Position numbers and translations under genes: made by a program. Source: JANXSG01 sp038203935 (GTDB taxonomy: Bacteria > Armatimonadota > Chthonomonadetes > Chthonomonadales > Chthonomonadaceae). Taken from it: 24,542 nucleotides of DNA. Each line of letters starts with the position of its first letter. Position 1 is the stretch's first letter. The notes under the pieces are model-generated. The model did not search any database, was not told the origin of the DNA, and saw nothing but the letters and a program-made list of their open reading frames with translations. Below are positions 6,683-13,939 of the stretch, piece after piece. Location of the stretch: positions 1 through 24,542 of the forward strand of contig JBBRDM010000070.1 of assembly GCA_038203935.1 (NCBI GenBank), written 5' to 3'.

Positions 6683-7804
6683 ATGAGTAATAGACCTGCT
6701 GTACTGGAACGACCGACGGTTCATACCCGCGAAAACGCCGCCAGCGACAGATCTCTGCATTCTGAACTGCCTGAGGAAGATGTGGAAGAGTCCTTTGAAA
6801 ATGAGCCAAGTGACGATCTGCTTACCCTCTATGACAGCACTATAGTGGCTAGCAGCAGCGGCTTTCAAGAAGAGCGTGATGAGGCTGCAGGGCCGAGCCA
6901 CCTTGATGACCCCGAAATTGGAAGCATACAAGCCGTCACCGTGAACCGTCTGCTTTCACCACGAGACGACAGTCCTCGTAATGAAGAAAGTTTGCAAATT
7001 TGGATGAGTCGCGCTCGCGGCGCTCAGCTTCTGACCGCCGATGAAGAAATTCGTCTCGCCAGAGCAGTACAGCGAGGGGACAAACAGGCCAAGGACAAAC
7101 TGACCGAAGCCAATCTCCGATTAGTCGTCAGCATCGCCAAAAAATATAGTGTGCGCGGCATTCCTCTTCCCGATTTAATTCAGGAAGGTAACATCGGACT
7201 TATTCGCGCTGTAGAGAAATTCGATCCCAGTAAGGGCTATAGATTTAGCACCTATGCTACCTGGTGGATTCGGAGGGCGATCGCCCGGGCAATTATTAAC
7301 CAAGGCCGAACTATACGGATTCCTGTCTATGTAGCTGAAATTATCCATAAACTGGTGAAGGCCTCCAGCCGGCTTCGACAGCAGCTTCTGCGTGATCCAA
7401 CCGTCGAAGAAGTGGCACGTGAGCTTGAAGTACCGGTGGAGCGTGTGAATGAGATTATGAGAATTGCGCTGGAGCCTCTCTCACTGGAAACACCTGTAGG
7501 AGAAAAGGATAACAGCCAGCTCTCAGATTTTATACAGTCTCATACCGCTATTTCACCATCTGAAGCAACGCTGAACCTGATTCGGCGTGAACAGATTGAA
7601 GAAGTACTCAACAAATTGACAAGCCGTGAAAAAGAGGTTCTCCGGATGCGCTTCGGTCTGGATGACGGCTACGCCAGAACGCTCGAAGAAGTGGGCTGCA
7701 GACTGCATGTTACTCGTGAAAGAGTGCGGCAGATTGAACTGCGCGCTTTGAAAAAACTGCGGCATATCGGTCCGACAGAACTGATCGCTACGGCGGCAAG
7801 ATAG
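6683..7804 (+). CDS. RpoD-like sigma-70 factor (group 1/2) with altered region 2.4
   Basis: The ATG at 6683 is preferred: the in-frame GTG at 6677 lies inside the GAGGAGGGG ribosome site (6669-6677). The product has 373 residues. Residues ~1-100 are acidic low complexity and do not resemble sigma region 1.1. Region 1.2 begins 'SLQIWMSRARGAQLLTADEE'; region 2 includes 'NLRLVVSIAKKY', 'DLIQEGNIGLIRAVEKFD' and 'FSTYATWWIRRAIARAI'; region 3 'IIHKLVKASSRL'; region 4 'LTSREKEVLRMRFGLDDG' and 'VTRERVRQIELRALKKLRH'. The -35-reading RERVRQ helix is intact, but the two residues that read base -12 in E. coli (Gln437, Thr440) are Arg198 and Ala201. It may be an alternative group 2 factor rather than the primary one. 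A strong promoter precedes it and a terminator follows. Confidence 0.9.
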   Translation: MSNRPAVLERPTVHTRENAASDRSLHSELPEEDVEESFENEPSDDLLTLYDSTIVASSSGFQEERDEAAGPSHLDDPEIGSIQAVTVNRLLSPRDDSPRNEESLQIWMSRARGAQLLTADEEIRLARAVQRGDKQAKDKLTEANLRLVVSIAKKYSVRGIPLPDLIQEGNIGLIRAVEKFDPSKGYRFSTYATWWIRRAIARAIINQGRTIRIPVYVAEIIHKLVKASSRLRQQLLRDPTVEEVARELEVPVERVNEIMRIALEPLSLETPVGEKDNSQLSDFIQSHTAISPSEATLNLIRREQIEEVLNKLTSREKEVLRMRFGLDDGYARTLEEVGCRLHVTRERVRQIELRALKKLRHIGPTELIATAAR

Positions 7805-7820
7805 TCCTGCAAATTAAATA

Positions 7821-7865
7821 ATTCCCTCCGCTGAAGTGTATTCGCTTCAGCGGGGGGAATTTTTA
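7821..7865 (+). terminator. Rho-independent terminator of the sigma factor gene
   Basis: Arms of 16 bases at 7821-7836 and 7845-7860 (one G-U pair, GC-rich core CCGCTGAAG/CTTCAGCGG) close an 8-base loop and run into TTTTAT. It lies 17 bp after the sigma factor stop. Confidence 0.9.
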
Positions 7866-7899
7866 TGTTTGTTCTAAACAGCGCCGTGACACTAAAACC

Positions 7900-7938
7900 A
7901 AACCATCTTATCAGCAATTGTGGCTGATAAGATGGTTT
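7900..7938 (-). terminator. Terminator hairpin after the LTxxQ gene
   Basis: A perfect 16-bp inverted repeat, AAACCATCTTATCAGC (7900-7915) and its complement (7923-7938), closes a 7-base loop. It sits 12 bp beyond the stop of the minus-strand LTxxQ gene. The T-run on the minus strand is interrupted (TTT then TGGTTTT), so termination strength is uncertain; it may work in both directions between the convergent genes. Confidence 0.7.
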
Positions 7939-7950
7939 AGTTATCTCATT

Positions 7951-8841
7951 CTATGAGTCGGAAGGATCTCCGCCCGGGGGCGGGCCATCCGGAGGTGGAG
8001 GACCGCCATCCTGCGGGCCGCCACCAGGTCCTCCGCCATCAGGAGGTGGGCCAAAGCCGTCCTGAGGTGGGCCGCCGTGTCCGTTAGGAGGGCCAAATCC
8101 TCGGCCACCCTGCGGTCGTGGATGATCTTTTATGAACTGATCCACCAGCGCTTTTTGTTCCGTTGTCAGAACGGCCATCGCTTTCGAATGCGAATCCTGT
8201 CTTACCTGATCCATCACGCTTCGAGCCGCCTCAAAATCACCACTCTGCTGTGCCGCGGCCATCTTTGTCTGCATATACGTTCGAGCCTGCTGAGCGATAT
8301 CGGCAATTTTTTTCTTCTGCGCTGCAGTCAGATTTAATTTACTATATAGTTCCGCCGGAATGCCGGTCGCTCGCAACGATTCGATATTTTTGATAAGTGT
8401 CGGCAGAACTGTTTTTTGATCGGATGTCAGAACAGCATTGATTTTAGAAGATGCATCTGTTTCCAGACTGTGCATCTTTTCCATATTCGCCTGCATAGTG
8501 GCCGGGTCTGGAGGACCTCCAGAATCTGGGCCTCGGCGCGGCATCAGCTCATTGCGCTGATCTCGGAAATCCTGCTGAATCTGCTGAATTTTGTCTTTTT
8601 GATCATCGGTTAATTTTAAGCCGGATGCGAGTACAGTAATCGGCAGATCCAGTGCAGATACACGTCTCATGCCGCCGAATGGGGGCCGGCCTCTGCCATG
8701 TCCAGGAGGTCCTCCTGGCCCTCCTCCAGGGCCGTCTGGGCCGCCGGGGCCTTGAGCTAATGTAATCGAACTACTGACTGTTCCTGCGAGCAGCGCCGCC
8801 AGGATATACCTTCTAGTTTTCCATGAGAATCCGCTTTTCAT
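7951..8841 (-). CDS. Periplasmic Spy/CpxP-like LTxxQ protein with Gly/Pro-rich ends
   Basis: This 296-residue protein has an N-terminal signal peptide (KTRRYILAALLAGTVSS, cleavage near LAQ30). It carries four LTxxQ-type motifs: LTDDQ (77-81), LTSDQ (138-142), LTAAQ (171-175) and LTTEQ (225-229), each in an amphipathic helix, arranged as two Spy-sized units. Spy and CpxP have two such motifs per subunit, so this is a doubled version. Spy is an ATP-independent periplasmic chaperone induced by envelope stress; the same role is inferred, not shown. Residues 31-58 and ~241-296 are extremely Gly/Pro rich ('GGPGGPPGHGRG', 'DGGPPPPDGPPPGGDP') and probably disordered. SD GAGG lies 6 bases before the ATG. 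Confidence 0.75.
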   Translation of the reverse strand: MKSGFSWKTRRYILAALLAGTVSSSITLAQGPGGPDGPGGGPGGPPGHGRGRPPFGGMRRVSALDLPITVLASGLKLTDDQKDKIQQIQQDFRDQRNELMPRRGPDSGGPPDPATMQANMEKMHSLETDASSKINAVLTSDQKTVLPTLIKNIESLRATGIPAELYSKLNLTAAQKKKIADIAQQARTYMQTKMAAAQQSGDFEAARSVMDQVRQDSHSKAMAVLTTEQKALVDQFIKDHPRPQGGRGFGPPNGHGGPPQDGFGPPPDGGGPGGGPQDGGPPPPDGPPPGGDPSDS

Positions 8842-8856
8842 CTTATTCCTCTTTCT

Positions 8857-8879
8857 GCTGAAACTAAATCTGTTTCAGC
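8857..8879 (-). promoter_or_regulatory. Hairpin just upstream of the LTxxQ gene ribosome site
   Basis: A perfect 8-bp inverted repeat GCTGAAAC (8857-8864) / GTTTCAGC (8872-8879) with a 7-base loop lies immediately 5' of the AGAGGAA ribosome site of the LTxxQ gene. It might stabilise the mRNA 5' end or block read-through from the VOC gene; no T-run follows. Confidence 0.35.
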
Positions 8880-9000
8880 GTTTTCGACGAACTTCATTGC
8901 CCAACGATGATATTATCCACTGGTAAGATGAAAACCACATGAAAGAAAAAATAAATATGAAAATATTTTTTAAAAGGTAATCTGATCTGCTTTCGCACGA

Positions 9001-9453
9001 TTACAGTTCGTCGTTTTGAAAGAACTCGACTACTTCACCATCCGGGCCATTTACAAAAGCAACGTGGAAGTCGGTGGGATAGTCTCCTTTGATGGGAACT
9101 GTTTTAGGTTCAATGGTGACCACAGCGCCGGCAGCTCTTGCTTGCTCGAGCGCAGCGGAGCAGTCCGACGTTCTAAAGGCAAAATGCATCACCGTGCTAT
9201 CGGGCACCGCTTCCCCTGGTTTTCGCGTGCCGCCAGCAAATATCTCCATATAGTTGCCATCGCCTGTATCCAGCATCACTGCGCGGCTGTCTTTTTCACC
9301 CTTGGATCGTCCGTCCTCGCCCCAGCCATATCTATGTCTGAACCCTAATCCATCCATATAAAACTTAAGTGATGCTTCGAAATCGTAGACTTTTATCGCT
9401 ACATGATGAAAACCACCGCCATGAATCTTCGCGTTTGTACCCACTTTAGACAT
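9001..9453 (-). CDS. VOC-family protein (glyoxalase/dioxygenase fold)
   Basis: The protein has 150 residues, typical of a single-chain pair of beta-alpha-beta-beta-beta modules. Its ATG follows AAGGAG by 7 bases. Module one opens 'HHVAIKVYDFEASLKFYMDG' and closes 'NYMEIFAGG'; module two opens 'MHFAFRTSDCSAALEQARAA' and closes 'GPDGEVVEFFQND'. The four metal-ligand positions of the vicinal oxygen chelate superfamily are all filled: His17, the Glu of MEIF, the His of MHFAF and the Glu of VVEFF. It therefore probably binds a divalent metal as a dimer. Candidates include glyoxalase I, a thiol transferase or a dioxygenase; the sequence alone does not decide. Confidence 0.88.
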   Translation of the reverse strand: MSKVGTNAKIHGGGFHHVAIKVYDFEASLKFYMDGLGFRHRYGWGEDGRSKGEKDSRAVMLDTGDGNYMEIFAGGTRKPGEAVPDSTVMHFAFRTSDCSAALEQARAAGAVVTIEPKTVPIKGDYPTDFHVAFVNGPDGEVVEFFQNDEL

Positions 9454-9663
9454 TCAATCACTCCTTAAAAATTTATCGTAGAACCGCTTATATGTTACCT
9501 CTAACCATGGAGTTCGATAGGAAAAATTCCCGCCGAAGAGAATGAAAATTGTTATTCCTTACTCAAACTCCTATTTTTTATTTCTCCCGCATCCAGAATT
9601 TGCTGTAAAAAGATACAGCAATATAACAAACTATGCCACTTTGCAATCTGCATCCAAGTGCCA

Positions 9664-11553
9664 TTAGTGATGGAGAGCACGAAGCGGGTTATTCTTAGCG
9701 AAAGCGATCGGGGTTAGCCCGGAAATGGGAAGCCAGGAAACATAGGGGCTGCCGCCCGCGCCTGCGCTGGCAAAATCGCACAGGGTGAGTTTTCTGTTAT
9801 CCGAGAGCGAAATCTGAAAAAGCAGCAAAGGATTTACTGAACGACTTTCGTTTTCTGAGAGTAATTTCCAATTTGAAACGGCTAAGCTGTCCACAGTCGG
9901 AATATGGCCCGGATCGTAGGTATCAAAGCGAGGATCGTAAGCGAGCAGGACTGGACCGCTATATAAGGATGCCTTGCCCTTTGCTTCGCGCTCCCCTGCC
10001 CAGAATCTCGGCTGCATATCCAGCGATATCACAACTTCGTCACCGGCCTGCCATTCTCGGTCCAGATCCAGGTAGCTGCCAGGCAGGACACCTTGCTGTA
10101 ACTGCCCGTTGATACGAACCGTTGTATTTTTTGACCAGCCGGGAATGCGCAGACTCAAGGTGAAATGCTCCGTAGAAGCGGGAGTGACTTTTAGGAGAAT
10201 CTTCCCGCTCCGCGGAAAATCGGTTTTCTGCTCCAGATGGATACGATGGCCGTTTTGTAGCGGAACAGTGAATGAAGAGGGACCATACCAGTTCAAGGCC
10301 ATGCCATTTTTTCTGGTCATCACCGCCCATTCTGATAAAATTCCCAGGCCGCGAGGTCCATTCACCGAGCAGCAGTTGAGTTCGGGGCTGCCGGGGCGGG
10401 CTTGAAATACGATATCATGGGCAGATGCCTTGCGGTCGCCATCCATCGGAGTGTTGTAGGTCCACCATCTTCCGGTGGGACTCTGTGCTCCGAGGATGGC
10501 GTTCCATGTTGAAAGTTCTAGTTCATCAGCGGCTCGGCTATCGCCTGTCATGCGAAGATAGTCCAGCGTGATTGTTGTCCACGCGATAGTACAGCAGGTC
10601 TCGATAGGGCGAGGATCGTAGGGATTCCCGGTCGCTTGTTCGCCGGAAGAAAATCCGCCCGTATTATGCCTGTCGCCTTCGACGATACTCCACCATATCT
10701 GTTCGTATGCTTTTCGGTATTTATCTTCCCCCGTAATAAAATAGAGCTCCGCAATAGCTTGTATGCTGTGCAGTCCCTCCCAGCGAGGTTTTGGAGTGAG
10801 ATAGTACGGTTTTCCTGCGAGAGCGGTGCGTATGTAGTCTCCGGAAGGAGGCACTTCCCAATCTTTTTCAATTTCCCGAGCCATTTGGAGGTAGCGAAGA
10901 TCGCCGGTCTCTTCGTAAAGCTTCGTAAAAATGTGGATAGAGGACTCGTTCATCTCTTCCGAGCCTGCTTGAACTACCCTTTTATTACTGTTCAGGAACA
11001 GTTCACAAAAGTGATCCGCACATTTTCGGCAGGAAGCCAGCGCAGTTTTATCCCCCGTCTCCCGAAAATAATCCAGCAATCCAAGCATTACATTATACTG
11101 CCCCCACAAATCCCACCTTCCAGGCCCCATCATTTCTTCTGAAGAAGGAAAGGGTCCAAGATAGCCGTCGCTGCGCTGCGTGGAAATCAAGTCGGCAACA
11201 AACTGCTTCAAAAGTTCCTTAAGCGAGCTATCTTTGGTAATTCGGAGTGTCTGCACTGCCGAAATAAGATACTTGCCAGCAAACTCACCAGACCAAGGAA
11301 GCAGATCACGATGTGGTGTGCGGTCTCTATCCCGAAATATTTCGAGCATGGCCGGGTTGGAATTCGGTGCGATGAGCAGCCAGTTATGAAGGTTTGCCTC
11401 AATTCGCTTTCCCAGGAAACCCTGGAATTTAAAATCTGCTTTCGAAGGGGATTCCAGTAGTGGCTCGGTTCTAATTACAGATTTTGTATGCGGCATAGCA
11501 GCGCTTCCTCCGGTTACAGACAGCAATGCAAGCAGTCTGATAAAGAGTATCAA
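9664..11553 (-). CDS. Secreted glycoside hydrolase family 127-like beta-L-arabinofuranosidase
   Basis: The 629-residue product starts at TTG (11553-11551), set by GGAGGAT nine bases upstream. A signal peptide (LFIRLLALLSVTGGSAAMP) suggests export. The rest matches DUF1680/GH127: an (alpha/alpha)6 barrel with 'QRSDGYLGPF', 'WDLWGQYNVMLGLLDYF', 'GGFSSGEQATG', then beta-sandwich segments 'FTLSLRIPGWSKNTTVRING' and 'VLLAYDPRFD'. The zinc/cysteine site of HypBA1 can be placed: acid/base Glu near residue 305 (GEQ), Glu318-x-Cys320 (IETCC), and Cys394-Cys395 in 'ELNCCSVNGPRGL', where the first Cys would be the nucleophile. It would release L-arabinofuranose from plant glycans. GH146 is a close alternative. 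It follows the DUF4239 gene by 69 bp. Confidence 0.88.
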   Translation of the reverse strand: MILFIRLLALLSVTGGSAAMPHTKSVIRTEPLLESPSKADFKFQGFLGKRIEANLHNWLLIAPNSNPAMLEIFRDRDRTPHRDLLPWSGEFAGKYLISAVQTLRITKDSSLKELLKQFVADLISTQRSDGYLGPFPSSEEMMGPGRWDLWGQYNVMLGLLDYFRETGDKTALASCRKCADHFCELFLNSNKRVVQAGSEEMNESSIHIFTKLYEETGDLRYLQMAREIEKDWEVPPSGDYIRTALAGKPYYLTPKPRWEGLHSIQAIAELYFITGEDKYRKAYEQIWWSIVEGDRHNTGGFSSGEQATGNPYDPRPIETCCTIAWTTITLDYLRMTGDSRAADELELSTWNAILGAQSPTGRWWTYNTPMDGDRKASAHDIVFQARPGSPELNCCSVNGPRGLGILSEWAVMTRKNGMALNWYGPSSFTVPLQNGHRIHLEQKTDFPRSGKILLKVTPASTEHFTLSLRIPGWSKNTTVRINGQLQQGVLPGSYLDLDREWQAGDEVVISLDMQPRFWAGEREAKGKASLYSGPVLLAYDPRFDTYDPGHIPTVDSLAVSNWKLLSENESRSVNPLLLFQISLSDNRKLTLCDFASAGAGGSPYVSWLPISGLTPIAFAKNNPLRALHH

Positions 11554-11622
11554 GTTTGAAATCCTCCGTTGGTATTAACCTAAAATATGAAATGATGGTT
11601 GGGATAATTGACCTGCTTATAT

Positions 11623-12414
11623 TTATTGAGGAGCTTTCATCGTGTCTCTGAGGCGGATCATGCTCTGCTGGCTTACAGTAATAAAACCTCTCTGCGGGCG
11701 GTCGAGATCGATAATAACAATAATTACGAGGGTGATAAGGAGAGACAGAACTATTTTTGCAGTCAGCAGCCGATTGCTTCCGATGCCGCATCCATACCCC
11801 ACAAATCCTGTGGTGAGAGCAGAACCGGTGGCCAGCAGGAAAAGTATGCACTCCGGTACGTGATTTGCAAGTGCAGCAGCTCTTTTTTCTTTGATGTCGA
11901 AAACTTCATTTAGCGATTGAATATAGAGGCTGATGGTCACCGCGTTCGGACTGCGCTCCCCTGCCTCAACTGCTTCCGCCCAAAGCTCTTTCTGCAGCCT
12001 TGAAGCCTGCATCTCCATTCCCTCAATCAGCGCTTTTTTGCTGATAATTTCAACGGTATTGATTCGAGTATCTATATACTCCAGCAATAGGCTTTTCGTC
12101 TTCGAGCGCTGAGGCTCCTGAAGCAGTTGGCTTCGCAGTGAGGCCGTTCCAATTGCATTCGCCTCCTCGATTACCATCTGTTTTCGATTATCAAATCGGC
12201 CCTCCGCCATACTAAATGTGAAACCCAATAGGAGTGCCAGTATACCGATAATTGCTCCCTGCATGCTGTTTAGCTGCGATTTGGCGGGTTCGCTGATAGC
12301 ATCTCTGCCCCGCAGTCCATATCGATATCCAAGTTCACCCGCAAGCAGCAGAGTCAGAAGCAAAATGGCTGCGATAAACATTTCAGGCTGATAGTACAGA
12401 AAATCGTCCGACAA
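11623..12414 (-). CDS. DUF4239 (bestrophin-like) membrane protein
   Basis: The 263-residue protein starts at TTG (12414-12412), chosen because GGGAGA (12421-12426) lies six bases upstream; an ATG between them is out of frame. It has the DUF4239 layout: two N-terminal membrane helices (~11-27 and ~52-68), a long cytoplasmic or periplasmic helical region, and two C-terminal helices (~188-208 and ~215-236). Family signatures are 'LLLGFTFSMAEGRFDNRKQM', 'EEANAIGTASLRSQLL' and 'VIIDLDRPQRGFITVSQQSM'. The family is distantly related to bestrophin channels but its function is not established. It may be co-transcribed with the GH127 gene, though the pairing looks incidental. Confidence 0.85.
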   Translation of the reverse strand: MSDDFLYYQPEMFIAAILLLTLLLAGELGYRYGLRGRDAISEPAKSQLNSMQGAIIGILALLLGFTFSMAEGRFDNRKQMVIEEANAIGTASLRSQLLQEPQRSKTKSLLLEYIDTRINTVEIISKKALIEGMEMQASRLQKELWAEAVEAGERSPNAVTISLYIQSLNEVFDIKEKRAAALANHVPECILFLLATGSALTTGFVGYGCGIGSNRLLTAKIVLSLLITLVIIVIIDLDRPQRGFITVSQQSMIRLRDTMKAPQ

Positions 12415-12531
12415 AACATCTCTCCCGGCAAACCTGTAAATGGATTGAAGCTAGATTTAAACGTATTCGTGATATCCCTTATAAATCCTCTCGAAAGTTC
12501 TATATCTGAATATGCTGATAGAAAAATTCCA

Positions 12532-12572
12532 ATAAAAAGCACTGGAACGAGGTTGACCTGGCTCCAGTGCTT
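12532..12572 (-). terminator. Rho-independent terminator after the Arg/Asp-rich gene
   Basis: Arms AAGCACTGGA (12537-12546) and TCCAGTGCTT (12563-12572) pair perfectly; a small AGGT/ACCT stem sits in the loop. On the minus strand the hairpin runs straight into TTTTTATT. It ends transcripts of the gene at 12637-12960, 65 bp downstream of its stop. Confidence 0.88.
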
Positions 12573-12636
12573 AATAGTTCGGATGCTCATCGAATTTGAA
12601 GATGGCTTTAGAACACACCACCTATTCCCATATATT

Positions 12637-12960
12637 TTAATCACAGTCTCGATGAGAAATGCGTACAACGACTCGTCCATCACGGCATCGATCATTATCC
12701 CGGTAGCGATCATAATCTCTGAAACGATCATAATCTCGGCATCGATCATTATCGCGGCGCTCTCGAAAGCGTACATACTCTACTCGGCGATGATCATGTC
12801 GGTCGTATCGATAATCGTCCCGGTCTCGCCGATGGTGCGAATCGAAGTCGATGCTGAAGCGGTTGTCAGCACTGGCAGCGATGGGGGCGCTGAGTACGCC
12901 GAATCCAATCATTCCTGTGAGTGCGAGTGCTGTAATACTGCATAATTTTGCGCGTTTCAT
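12637..12960 (-). CDS. Secreted Arg/Asp-rich repeat protein (paralog 1)
   Basis: A 107-residue protein with a clear signal peptide (MKRAKLCSITALALTGMIGF, cleavage near SAPIAASA32) and a highly charged, low-complexity mature part made of Arg, Asp, His and Tyr. Residues ~69-94 carry four tandem hexapeptides RDNDRC, RDYDRF, RDYDRY, RDNDRC, encoded by 18-bp DNA repeats. AAGGAG stands 8 bases before the ATG. The mature chain would be disordered and zwitterionic; metal or polyanion binding is conceivable but unproven. The paralog at 13087-13473 has nearly the same signal peptide. The hydrophobic frame on the other strand is a mirror effect of these repeats, not a gene. Confidence 0.7.
   Translation of the reverse strand: MKRAKLCSITALALTGMIGFGVLSAPIAASADNRFSIDFDSHHRRDRDDYRYDRHDHRRVEYVRFRERRDNDRCRDYDRFRDYDRYRDNDRCRDGRVVVRISHRDCD
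12681..12752. repeat. Four tandem 18-bp repeats inside the Arg/Asp-rich gene
   Basis: Four direct units of 18 bp run without gaps: 12681-12698, 12699-12716, 12717-12734 and 12735-12752. All share CGATCATWAT at their end. Units one and four differ at a single base (CACGGCATCGATCATTAT versus CTCGGC...). They encode the RDxDRx hexapeptides on the minus strand and could vary in number by slippage. Confidence 0.85.
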
Positions 12961-12984
12961 GATACTATTCTCCTTACGGGAACC

Positions 12985-13042
12985 GTTCTATCCTGCAAAA
13001 TGGCATTGGAGGTGATGATTTGCCACTATTGCTGGATAGAAC
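12985..13042 (-). other. Inverted repeat between the two Arg/Asp-rich genes
   Basis: GTTCTATCC (12985-12993) and GGATAGAAC (13034-13042) are perfect 9-bp arms with a 40-base loop that holds a second TGGCA/TGCCA stem (13001-13005 / 13021-13025). It lies between the stop of the upstream minus-strand gene and the start of the next. It may be a weak terminator or processing site; there is no T-run. Confidence 0.3.
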
Positions 13043-13086
13043 CAGAATACGATGCACTATGGTGTGCGTGACATGTGGTCGATATC

Positions 13087-13473
13087 TTATCGATGCCTAT
13101 GAAAATATCTATCGTTTCTATTATAGTCATCCTCGCGCCTATCATTCTTCCTGTTGTTATCTCGATCATTGCGATCATAACGATAGTTTATTTGCGGCCG
13201 GAAATCGCTGTTATCTCGATTTCCATGGAATCGGTCGTTCTCTCTATATTGATAGGTATTGCTGCTGTAGTCGCAGTTATCGTGCTCATGCCGGTGGTTA
13301 TTATTGTGATGCTGGGTAAGGAGAATGCCGAGCGCGACTGCTCCTAGCGCGTAAGCAGTATTGCGGCTTCCTTCCTCACTTGCGTTTGCAGCAATGGGCC
13401 CGCTTATCATACTAATTCCTAGCAGCCCTGTCAGAGAGAGCGCGGCGAAGCTATTTAGAGATACTCGTTTCAT
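13087..13473 (-). CDS. Secreted Asp/Arg/Asn-rich protein (paralog 2)
   Basis: A 128-residue protein whose signal peptide (MKRVSLNSFAALSLTGLLGI, cleavage near GPIAANA) parallels that of its downstream neighbour: both read MKR..., LTG, then G/A-PIAA-N/S-A. A short hydrophobic stretch 'AYALGAVALGILL' (~40-52) is followed by 'HHNNNHRHEHD', a possible metal-binding His cluster, and then a disordered tail of Asn, Asp, Arg and Tyr ending 'YNRNDRYFHRHR'. The leader AAGGAGAACAATATC matches that of the paralog (AAGGAGAATAGTATC) at 12 of 15 or more bases, so the pair probably arose by duplication including the ribosome site. Function unknown. Confidence 0.65.
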   Translation of the reverse strand: MKRVSLNSFAALSLTGLLGISMISGPIAANASEEGSRNTAYALGAVALGILLTQHHNNNHRHEHDNCDYSSNTYQYRENDRFHGNRDNSDFRPQINYRYDRNDRDNNRKNDRREDDYNRNDRYFHRHR

Positions 13474-13586
13474 GATATTGTTCTCCTTGCAAGTAGTTTT
13501 TCATTGCATATAAAGAGAGGGATCAACAGTTGTGTATTCTCTTTTATATGTACTTTAGGAAAACGTATGTTCAATAACACCGTGAC

Positions 13587-13638
13587 ATTTTATATCAATA
13601 AATAGTTAATACATATAAAATATTTATTGATATAAAAT
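13587..13638. repeat. Perfect 18-bp AT-only-style palindrome
   Basis: ATTTTATATCAATAAATA at 13587-13604 and its exact complement at 13621-13638 flank a 16-base loop. Only one C/G pair occurs per arm. It lies 38 bp beyond the stop of the small Xre gene and about 115 bp upstream of the Asp/Arg-rich gene start. It could be a weak terminator for the Xre gene, a binding site for an AT-hook or nucleoid protein, or the scar of a mobile repeat. Confidence 0.75.
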
Positions 13639-13675
13639 TTAGGATTAGGATGGTTCACGTAAGGGAGAGATAAAT

Positions 13676-13939
13676 TTAAAGGGGAATAGCTTCTTCGGAT
13701 TCAGGAGAAGGTACGTATTCAATCAAATCGCATAAACTGCTGACGTTGAAATAGCGGCAGAGAGCTTCCAGAGTAGTGAGGGAAATTCTCTCCATGGTTG
13801 CGTTTTTAACTCTCAAGATGGCGCCCTGAGACAGACCTGTTTCTTCGGCAATTTTGCGAATAGTAAGATCTCTTTTTTCAATGTATTCCTTGTGCCTGCG
13901 CTGGTTCTCAAAATGTGATAAAAACAATCTAGCCTCCAT
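13676..13939 (-). CDS. Small Xre/Cro-type helix-turn-helix regulator
   Basis: An 87-residue protein whose residues ~24-75 form a Cro/C1-type HTH: 'LTIRKIAEETGLSQGAILRV' is helix 2-turn-helix 3, followed by 'ISLTTLEALCRYFNVSSLCD', the typical helices 4-5 of HTH_26 regulators. It has no other domain. The ATG at 13939 has a poor ribosome site, whereas GGAGG within codons 1-3 lies 5 bases before an in-frame TTG (13927-13925); the true product may be 83 residues. Such small regulators are often plasmid/phage or toxin-antitoxin related, but no partner gene is present. Its target could be its own AT-rich upstream region. Confidence 0.8.
   Translation of the reverse strand: MEARLFLSHFENQRRHKEYIEKRDLTIRKIAEETGLSQGAILRVKNATMERISLTTLEALCRYFNVSSLCDLIEYVPSPESEEAIPL

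Noticed and set aside
12445..12945. Long hydrophobic frame on the plus strand (Ile/Val/Ser-rich, membrane-like)
   Set aside because: It is the mirror of the Arg/Asp-rich repeats: GATC-type codons read backwards give Ile and Val. It has no ribosome site and overlaps a gene with a signal peptide and terminator.
13075..13347. Membrane-like frame on the plus strand
   Set aside because: Antisense of the second Arg/Asp-rich gene, same artefact as above.
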